Source: Petrolisthes cinctipes (Eukaryota; Arthropoda; Malacostraca; Decapoda; Porcellanidae). From it: a DNA stretch of 64,000 bases. A program made the position numbers and the translations under genes. The stretch lies in contig JAWQEG010000004.1 in the NCBI GenBank assembly GCA_033782935.1, forward strand, positions 434,001 to 498,000, in the 5' to 3' direction. Under the pieces are notes generated by a model, which worked only from the letters and a program-made list of their open reading frames with translations, had not been told where the DNA came from and did no database searches. Below, one piece after another: positions 25,832 through 34,653 of this stretch. The stretch's first letter is position 1. Each line of letters opens with the position of its first letter.

Positions 25832-26008
25832 GTGTTAGAGTATTTTCAAAATACAGGCCAAAAACATACTGAAAATCGATCTTTTAGGTGCCCAAAAGTC
25901 GATATGTGCATGCATCTTCTGTACCCGTTTATATCTCAAATTCTGGCCCTAAACCCCCGAAAATTCGATATTTTGGGGTCCCAGAAGCGATCTGTACATG
26001 CCTACTCC
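25832..26008. repeat. Reference monomer A1 (177 bp)
   Basis: This is the first monomer of the trimer A1-B1-C2. Its marks are AATACAGGCCAAAAAC, CATACTG, CGATCTTTTAGGTGCCC, CATCTTCTGTACCC, ATTCTGGCCCTAAAC, ATTCGATATTTTGGGG, AGAAGCGATC and a CTCCGTG exit. The A1 consensus holds seven CpG sites. This copy has one private change, ACACCCG to ACCCCCG. It opens with the perfect inverted repeat GTATTTT-C-AAAATAC. Confidence 0.93.
25840..25854. other. Inverted repeat at A monomer start (7-1-7)
   Basis: GTATTTT-C-AAAATAC is a perfect inverted repeat with a one-base centre. It occurs in A1, A2 and B2 starts. In C monomers the same place reads ATATTTT-C-AAAATAT (for example 26694-26708), so both outer bases changed together. 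In B1 (26017-26031) the right arm is AAAATTC and pairing is lost at the second base from the end. Confidence 0.9.
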
Positions 26009-26184
26009 GTGTTAGAGTATTTTCAAAATTCAGGCCCAAAACATGCTGAAAATCGATATTTTTGGTGCCCAAAGTCAATATGTGCATGTATCTTCTGTAC
26101 CCGTTTATATCTCAAATTCAGGCTCAAAACACCCGAAAATTCAATATTTTGGGGTCCCAGAAGCAATCTGTACATGCCTACTCA
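26009..26184. repeat. Reference monomer B1 (176 bp)
   Basis: This is the second monomer of the A1 trimer. Marks: AATTCAGGCCCAAAACATGCTG, split here as AATTCAGGCCC then AAAACATGCTG, then ATATTTTTGGTGCCC, AAAGTCAATATG, GCATGTATC, AGGCTCAAAACACCCG, ATTCAATATTTTGGGG, AGAAGCAATC and exit CTACTCAGTG. It is 1 bp shorter than A because CCCAAAAGTC is CCCAAAGTC. The opening inverted repeat is broken (GTATTTT-C-AAAATTC). Only three CpG sites remain, against seven in A1. Confidence 0.93.
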
Positions 26185-26332
26185 GTGCTAGAATATTTTA
26201 AAAATATAGGCTAAAAACATGCTAAAAATCGATCTTTTAGGTGCCAAAAAGTCGATATCTCAAATTCAATCCCAAAACACCCGAAAATTCGATATTTAGG
26301 GGTCCCAGAAGCGATCTGTACATGCCTACTCC
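26185..26332. repeat. Reference monomer C2 (148 bp)
   Basis: This is the third, short monomer. It opens with CTAGAATATTTT rather than TTAGAGTATTTT and carries ATAGGCTAAAAACATGC, CGATCTTTTAGGTGCC, TTTAGGGGTCCC and AGAAGCGATC. It lacks 29 bp between GATAT and CTCAAATTC that A and B have. The C2 subtype precedes A2 in the ordered hexamer. This copy has A instead of C at the centre of its opening inverted repeat. Confidence 0.93.
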
Positions 26333-26509
26333 GTGTTAGAGTATTTTCAAAATACATGCTCAAAACATACTGAAAATCGATCTTTTAGGTGCACAAAAGT
26401 CGATATGTGCATGCATCTTCAGTACCCGTTTATATCTCAAATTCAGGCTCAAAACACCCGAAAATTCAATATTTTGGGGTCCCAGAAGCAATCTGTACAT
26501 GCCTACTCA
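26333..26509. repeat. Reference monomer A2 (177 bp)
   Basis: This monomer opens the second trimer. It differs from A1 at about 11 of 177 positions by my count: AATACATGCTCAAAAC, GGTGCACAAAAG, CATCTTCAGTACCC, ATTCAGGCTCAAAAC, ATTCAATATTTT, AGAAGCAATC and CTCAGTG. Its 5' two-thirds is A-like, while the last third reads as class B, so A2 looks like an A/B mosaic. Confidence 0.92.
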
Positions 26510-26685
26510 GTGTTAGAGTATTTTCAAAATACAGGCCCAAAACATGCTGAAAATCGATATTTTAGATGCCCAAAGTCAATATGTGCATGTATCTTCTGTA
26601 CCCGTTTATATCTCAAATTCAGGCTCAAAACACCCGAAAATTCAATATTTTGGGGTCCCAGACGCAATCTGTACATGCCTACACA
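26510..26685. repeat. Reference monomer B2 (176 bp)
   Basis: B2 differs from B1 at only about four positions: AATACAGGCCC for AATTCAGGCCC, TTTTAGATGCCC for TTTTTGGTGCCC, and exit CTACACAGTG for CTACTCAGTG. The first change restores the GTATTTT-C-AAAATAC inverted repeat. This copy has the private change CCCAGACGC for CCCAGAAGC. Confidence 0.92.
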
Positions 26686-26833
26686 GTGCTAGAATATTTT
26701 CAAAATATAGGCTAAAAACATGCTAAAAATCGACATTTTAGGTGCCAGAAAATCGATATCTCTAATTCAGTCCCAAAACACCCGAAAATTCGATATTTAG
26801 AGGTCCCAGAAGGTATCTGTACATGCCTACTCC
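26686..26833. repeat. Reference monomer C1 (148 bp)
   Basis: C1 shares the 29-bp deletion with C2 and differs at about six positions: CGACATTTTAGG, GCCAAAAAATCG, TTTAGAGGTCCC and AGAAGGTATC. It follows B2 and precedes A1 in the ordered hexamer. This copy carries GTGCCAGAAAATCG and CTCTAATTCAG, which recur at 29747 and so tag a 3006-bp related segment. Confidence 0.92.
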
Positions 26834-28960
26834 GTGTTAGAGTATTTTCAAAATACGGGCCAAAAACATACTGAAAATCGATCTTTTAGGTGCCCAAAAG
26901 TCGATATGTGCATGCATCTTCTGTACCCGTTTATATCTCAAATTCTGGCCCTAAACACCCTAAAATTCAATATTTTGTGGTCCCAGAAGCGATCTGTACA
27001 TGCCTACTCCGTGTTAGAGTATTTTCAAAATTCAGGCCCAAAACATGCTGAAAATCGATATTTTTGGTGCCCAAAGTCAATATGTGCATGTATCTTCTGT
27101 ACCCGTTTATATCTCAAATTCAGGCTCAAAACACCCGAAAATTCAATATTTTGGGGTCCCAGAAGCAATCTGTACATGCCTACTCAGTGCTAGAATATTT
27201 TCAAAATATAGGCTAAAAACATGCTAAAAATCGATCTTTTAGGTGCCAAAAAGTCGATATCTCAAATTCAGTCCCAAAACACCCGAAAATTCGATATTTA
27301 GGGGTCCCAGAAGCGATCTGTACATGCCTACTCCTTGTTAGAGTATTTTCAAAATACATGCTCAAAACATACTGAAAATCGATCTTTTAGGTGCACAAAA
27401 GTCGATATGTGCATGCATCTTCAGTACCCGTTTATATCTCAAATTCAGGCTCAAAACACCCGAAAATTCAATATTTTGGGGTCCCGGAAGCAATCTGTAC
27501 ATGCCTACTCAGTGTTAGAGTATTTTCAAAATACAGGCCCAAAACATGCTGAAAATCGATATTTTAGATGCCCAAAGTCAATATGTGCATGTATCTTCTG
27601 TACCCGTTTATATCTCAAATTCAGGCTCAAAACACCCGAAAATTCAATATTTTGGGGTCCCAGAAGCAATCTGTACATGCCTACACAGTGCTAGAATATT
27701 TTCAAAATATAGGCTAAAAACATGCTAAAAATCGACATTTTAGGTGCCAAAAAATCGATATCTCAAATTCAGTCCCAAAACACCCGAAAATTCGATATTT
27801 AGAGGTCCCAGAAGGTATCTGTACATGCCTACTCCGTGTTAGAGTAATTTCAAAATACAGGCCAAAAACATACTGAAAATCGATCTCTTAGGTGCCCAAA
27901 AGTCGATATGTGCATGCATCTTCTGTACCCGTTTATATCTCAAATTCTGGCCCTAAACACCCGAAAATTCGATATTTTGTGGTCCCAGAAGCGTTCTGTA
28001 CATGCCTACTCCGTGTTAGAGTATTTTCAAAATTCAGGCCCAAAACATGCTGAAAATCGATATTTTTGGAGCCCAAAGTCAATATGTGCATGTATCTTCT
28101 GTACCCGTTTATATCTCAAATTCAGGCTCAAAACACCCGAAAATTCAATATTTTGGGGTCCCAGAAGCAATCTGTACATGCCTATTCAGTGCTGGAATAT
28201 TTTCAAAATATAGGCTGAAAACATGCTAAAAATCGATTTTTCAGGTGCCAAAAAGTCGATATCTCAAATTCAGTCACAAAACACCCGAAAATTCGATATT
28301 TAGGGGTCCCAGAAGCGATCTGTACATGCCTTCTCCGTGTTAGAGTATTTTCAAAATACATGCTCAAAACATACTGAAAATCGATCTTTTAGGTGCACAA
28401 AAGTCGATATGTGCATGCATCTTCAGTACCCGTTTATATCTCAAATTCAGGCTCAAAACACCCGAAAATTCAATATTTTGGGGTCCAAGAAGCAATCTGA
28501 ACATGCCTACTCAGTGTTAGAGTATTTTCAAAATACAGGCCCAAAACATGCTGAAAATCGATATTTTAGATGCCCAAAGTCAATATGTGCATGTATCTTC
28601 TGTACCCGTTTATATCTCAAATTCAGGCTCAAAACACCCGAAAATTCAATATTTTGGGGTCCCAGAAGCAATCTGTACATGCCTACTCAGTGCTAGAATA
28701 TTTTCAAAATATTGGTTAAAAACATGCTAAAAATCGATCTTTTAGGTGCCAAAAAGTCGATATCTCAAATTCAGTCCCAAAACACCCGAAAATTCGATAT
28801 ATAGGGGTCCCAGAAGCGATCTGTACATGCCTACTCCGTGTTAGAGTATTTTCAAAATACAGGCCAAAAACATACTGAAAATCGATCTTTTAGGTGCCCA
28901 AAAGTCGATATGTGCATGCATCTTCTGTACCCGTTTATATCTCAAATTCTGGCCCTAAAC

Positions 28961-28985
28961 ACCCGAAAATTCGATATTTTGGGGT
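28961..28985. other. Inverted repeat in monomer 3' half (10-5-10)
   Basis: The left arm is ACCCGAAAAT, the centre TCGAT, and the right arm ATTTTGGGGT. Nine of the ten arm positions pair; the fourth (G opposite G) does not. The motif recurs in nearly every A and B monomer. In B and A2 the centre is TCAAT. In C monomers the right arm is altered (GATATTTAGAGG or GATATTTAGGGG). Confidence 0.85.
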
Positions 28986-30831
28986 CCCAGAAGCGATCTG
29001 TACATGCCTACTCCGTGTTAGAGTATTTTCAAAATTCAGGCCCAAAACATGCTGAAAATCGATATTTTTGGTGCCCAAAGTCAATATGTGCATGTATCTT
29101 CTGTACCCGTTTATATCTCAAATTCAGGCTCAAAACACCCGAAAATTCAATATTTTGGGGTCCCAGAAGCAATCTGTACATGCCTACTCAGTGCTAGAAT
29201 ATTTTCAAAATATAGGCTAAAAACATGCTAAAAATCGATCTTTTAGGTGCCAAAAAGTCGATATCTCAAATTCAGTCCCAAAACACCCGAAAATTCGATA
29301 TTTAGGGGTCCCAGAAGCGATCTGTAAATGCCTACTCCGTGTTAGAGTATTTTCAAAATACATGCTCAAAACATACTGAAAATCGATCTTTTAGGTGCAC
29401 AAAAGTCGATATGTGCATGCATCTTCAGTACCCGTTTATATCTCAAATTCAGGCTCAAAACACCCGAAAATTCAATATTTTGGGGTCCCAGAAGCAATCT
29501 GTACATGCCTACTCAGTGTTAGAGAATTTTCAAAATACATGCCCAAAACATGCTGAAAATCGATATTTTAGATGCCCAAAGTCAATATGTGCATGTATCT
29601 TCTGTACCCGTTTATATCTCAAATTAAGGCTCAAAACACCCGAAAATTCAATATTTTGGGGTCCCAGAAGCAATCTGTACATGCCTACACAGTGCTAGAA
29701 TATTTTCAAAATATAGGCTAAAAACATGCTAAAAATCGACATTTTAGGTGCCAGAAAATCGATATCTCTAATTCAGTCCCAAAACACCCGAAAATTCGAT
29801 ATTTAGAGGTCCCAGAAGGTATCTGTACATGCCTACTCCGTGTTAGAGTATTTTCAAAATACGGGCCAAAAACATACTGAAAATCGATCTTTTAGGTGCC
29901 CAAAAGTCGATATGTGCATGCATCTTCTATACCCGTTTATATCTCAAATTCTGGCCCTAAACACCCTAAAATTCGATATTTTGTGGTCCCAGAAGCGATC
30001 TGTACATGCCTACTCCGTGTTAGAGTATTTTCAAAATTCAGGCCCAAAACATGCTGAAAATCGATATTTTTGGTGCCCAAAGTCAATATGTGCATGTATC
30101 TTCTGTACCCGTTTATATCTCAAATTCAGGCTCAAAACACCCGAAAATTCAATATTTTGGGGTCCCAGAAGCAATCTGTACATGCCTACTCAGTGCTAGA
30201 ATATTATCAAAATATAGGCTAAAAACATGCTAAAAATCGATCTTTTAGGTGCCAAAAAGTCGATATCTCAAATTCAGTCCCAAAACACCCGAAAATTCGA
30301 TATTTAGGGGTCCCAGAAGCGATCTGTACATGCCTACTCCGTGTTAGAGTATTTTCAAAATACATGCTCAAAACATACTGAAAATCGATCTTTTAGGTGC
30401 ACTAAAGTCGATATGTGCATGCATCTTCAGTACCCGTTTATATCTCAAATTCAGGCTCAAAACACCCGAAAATTCAATATTTTGGGGTCCCAGAAGCAAT
30501 CTGTACATGCCTACTCAGTGTTAGAGAATTTTCAAAATACATGCCCAAAACATGCTGAAAATCGATATTTTAGATGCCCAAAGTCAATATGTGCATGTAT
30601 CTTCTGTACCCGTTTATATCTCAAATTCAGGCTCAAAACACCCGAAAATTCAATATTTTGGGGTCCCAGAAGCAATCTGTACAGTGCTAGAATATTTTCA
30701 AAATATAGGCTAAAAACATGCTAAAAATCGATCTTTTATGTGCCAAAAAGTCGATATCTCAAATTCAGTACCAAAACATCCGAAAATTCGATATTTAGGG
30801 GTCCCAGAAGCGATCTGTACATGCCTACTCC

Positions 30832-33800
30832 GTGTTAGAGTATTTTCAAAAATACATGCTCAAAACATACTGAAAATCGATCTTTTAGGTGCACAAAAGT
30901 CGATATGTGCATGCATCTTCAGTACCCGTTTATATCTCAAATTCAGGCTCAAAACACCCGAAAATTCAATATTTTGGGGTCCCAGAAGCAATCTGTACAT
31001 GCCTACTCAGTGTTAGACTATTTTCAAAATACAGGCCCAAAACATGCTGAAAATCGATATTTTAGATGCCCAAAGTCAATATGTGCATGTATCTTCTGTA
31101 CCCGTTTATATCTCAAATTCAGGCTCAAAACACCCGAAAATTCAATATTTTGGGGTCCCAGAAGCAATCTGTACATGCCTACACAGTGCTAGAATATTTT
31201 CAAAATATAGACTAAAAACATGCTAAAAATCGACATTTTAGATGCCAAAAAATCGATATCTCAAATTCAGTCCCAAAACACCCGAAAATTCGATATTTAG
31301 AGGTCCCAGAAGGTATCTGTACATGCCTACTCCGTGTTAGAGTATTTTCAAAATACAGGCCAAAAACATACTGAAAATCGATCTTTTAGGTGCCCAAAAG
31401 TCGATATGTGCATGCATCTTCTGTACCCGTTTATATCTCAAATTCTGGCCCTAAACACCCGAAAATTCGATATTTTGGGGTCCCAGAAGCGATCTGTACA
31501 TGCCTACTCCGTGTTAGAGTATTTTCAAAATTCAGGCCCAAAACATGCTGAAAATCGATATTTTTGGTGCCCAAAGTCAATATGTGCATGTATCTTCTGT
31601 ACCCGTTTATATCTGAAATTCAGGCTCAAAACACCCGAAAATTCAATATTTTGGGGTCCCAGAAGCAATCTGTACAGTGCTAGAATATTTTCAAAATATA
31701 GGCTAAAAACATGCTAAAAATCGATCTTTTAGGTGCCAAAAAGTCGATATCTCAAATTCAGTCCCAAAACACCCGAAAATTCGATATTTAGGGTTCCCAG
31801 AAGCGATCTGTACATGCCTACTCCGTGTTAGAGTATTTTCAAAATACATGCTCAAAACATACTGAAAATCGATCTTTTAGGTGCACAAAAGTCGATACGT
31901 GCATGTATCTTCTGTACCCGTTTATATCTCAAATTCAGGCTCAAAACACCCGAAAATTCAATATTTTGGGGTCCCAGAAGCAATCTGTACATGCCTACAC
32001 AGTGCTAGAATATTTTCAAAATATAGGCTAAAAACATGCTAAAAATCCACATTTTAGGTGCCAAAAAATAGATATCTCAAATTCAGTCCCAAAACACCCG
32101 AAAATTCGATATTTTGAGGTCCCAGAAGTATCTGTACATGCCTACTCCGTGTTAGAGTATTTTCAAAATACACGTCAAAAACATACTGAAAATCGATCTT
32201 TTAGGTGCCCAAAAGTCGATATGTGCATGCATCTTCTGTACCCGTTTATATCTCAAATTCTGGCCCTAAACACCCGAAAATTCGATATTTTGGGGTCCCA
32301 GAAGCGATCTGTACATGCCTACTCGGTGTTAGAGTATTTTCAAAATTCAGGCCCAAAACATGCTGAAAATCGATATTTTTTGTGCCCAAAGTCAATATGT
32401 GCATGTATCTTCTGTACCCGTTTATATCTTAAATTCAGGCTCAAAACACCCGAAAATTCAATATTTTGGGGTCCCAGAAGCAATCTGTACATGCCTACTC
32501 AGTGCTAGAATATTTTCAAAATATAGGCTAAAAACATGCTAAAAATCGATCTTTTAGGTGCCAAAAAGTCGATATCTCAAATTCAGTCCCAAAACACCCG
32601 AAAATTCGATATTTAGCGGTCCCAGAAGCGAACTGTACATGCCTACTCCGTGTTAGAGTATTTTCAAAATACATGCTCAAAACATACTGAAAATCGATCA
32701 TTTAGGTGCACAAAAGTCGATATGTGCATGCATCTTCAGTACCCGTTTATATCTCAAATTCAGGCTCAAAAAACCCGAAAATTCAATATTTTGGGGTCCC
32801 AGAAGCAATCTGTACATGCCTACTCAGTGTTAGAGTATTTTCAAAATACAGGCCCAAAACATGCTGAAAATCGATATTTTAGATGCCCAAAGTCAATATG
32901 TGCATGTATCTTCTGTACCCGTTTATATCTCAAATTCAGGCTCAAAACACCCGAAAATTCAATATTTTGGGGTCCCAGAAGCAATCTGTACATGCCTACA
33001 CAGTGCTAGAATATTTTCAAAATATAGGCTAAAAACATGCTAAAAATCGACATTTTAGGTGCCAAAAAATCGATATCTCTAATTCAGTCCCAAAACACCC
33101 GAAAATTCGATATTTAGAGGTCCCAGAAGGTATCTGTACACGCCTACTCCGTGTTAGAGTATTTTCAAAATACGGGCCAAAAACTTACTGAAAATCGATC
33201 TTTTAGGTGCCCAAAAGTCGATATGTGCATGCATCTTCTGTACCCGTTTATATCTCAAATTCTGGCCCTAAACACCCGAAAATTCGATATTTTGGGGTCC
33301 CAGAAGCGATCTGTACATGCCTACTCCGTGTTAGAGTATTTACAAAATTCAGGCCCAAAACATGCTGAAAATCGATATTTTTGGTGCCCAAGGTCAATAT
33401 GTGCATGTATCTTCTGTACCCGTTTATATCTCAAATTCAGGCTCAAAACACCCGAAAATTCAATATTTTGGGGTCCCAGAAGCAATCTGTACATGCCTAC
33501 TCAGTGCTAGAATATTTTCAAAATATAGGCTAAAAACATGCTAAAAATCGATCTTTTAGGTGCCAAAAAGTCGATATCTCAAATTCAGTCCCAAAACACC
33601 CGAAAATTCGATATTTAGGGGTCCCAGAAGCGATCTGTACATGCCTACTCCGTGTTAGAGTATTTTCAAAATACATGCTCAAAACATACTGAAAATCGAT
33701 CTTTTAGGTGCACAAAAGTCGATATGTGCATGCATCTTCAGTACCCGTTTATATCTCAAATTCAGGCTCAAAACACCCGAAAATTCAATATTTTGGGGTC

Positions 33801-34653
33801 CCAGAAGCAATCTGTACATACCTACTCAGTGTTAGAGTATTTTCAAAAAACAGGCCCAAATCATGCTGAAAATCGATATTTTAGATGCCCAAAGTCAATA
33901 TGTGCATGTACCTTTTGTACCCGTTTATATCTCAAATTCAGGCTCAAAACACCCGAAAATTCAATATTTTGGGGTCCCAGAAGCAATCTGTACATGCCTA
34001 CACAGTGCTAGAATATTTTCAAAATATAGGCTAAAAACATGCTAAAAATCGACATTTTAGGTGCCAAAAAGTCAATATCTCAAATTCAGTCCCAAAACAC
34101 CCGAAAATTCGATATTTAGAGGTCCCAGAAGGTATCTGTACATGCCTACTCCGTGTTAGAGTATTTTCAAAATACAGGCCAAAAACATACTGAAAATCGA
34201 TCTCTTAGGTGCCCAAAAGTCGATATGTGCATGCATCTTCTGTACCCGTTTATATCTCAAATTCTGGCCCTAAACACCCGAAAATTCGATATTTTGGGGT
34301 CCCAGAAGCGATCTGTACATGCCTACTCCGTGTTAGAGTATTTTAAAAATTCAGGCCCAAAACATGCTGAAAATCTATATTTTTGGTGCCCAAAGTCAAT
34401 ATGTGCATGTATCTTCTGTACCCGTTTATATCTCAAATTCAGGCTCAAAACACCCGAAAATTCAATATTTTGGGGTCCCAGAAGCAATCTGTACATGCCT
34501 ACACAGTGCTAGAATATTTTCAAAATATAGGCTAAAAACATGCTAAAAATCGACATTTTAGGTGCCAAAAAGTCAATATCTCAAATTCAGTCCCAAAACA
34601 CCCGAGAATTCGATATTTAGAGGTCCCAGAAGGTATCTGTACATGCCTACTCC
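30832..34653. repeat. Array segment 7: mostly regular trimers
   Basis: Units: 30832 A2-B2-C1 (502 bp, one extra A in CAAAAATACATGC), 31334 A1-B1-C2 (del), 31825 dimer (324 bp), 32149 A1-B1-C2, 32650 A2-B2-C1, 33151 A1-B1-C2, 33652 A2-B2-C1, 34153 A1-B1-C1. From 32149 the hexamer order is again kept. Confidence 0.9.

Larger units (their letters stand above)
25832..30831. repeat. Array segment 6: regular 1002-bp hexamer HOR
   Basis: Ten consecutive trimers start at 25832, 26333, 26834, 27335, 27836, 28337, 28838, 29339, 29840 and 30341. The first nine are exactly 501 bp and the tenth is 491 bp. They strictly alternate A1-B1 and A2-B2 types, giving five hexamers. C subtypes follow the expected C2/C1 order with few exceptions (for example C2 after B2 in the unit at 28337). 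This is the best candidate for the parental HOR of the array. Confidence 0.93.

Noticed and set aside
25832..26008. Identity with the Arabidopsis 178-bp centromere satellite
   Set aside because: The length is similar, and from memory short words such as GTATCTTCT and AGTC-ATATG look alike. The match is too short and unverified to assign a family or a plant lineage. A direct alignment would decide.
25832..26833. Promoter-like TTTATAT and small palindromes (TGCATGCA, TGTACA, ATCGAT)
   Set aside because: They recur in nearly every monomer as part of the consensus, and no gene lies beside them. Short AT-rich words are expected by chance.
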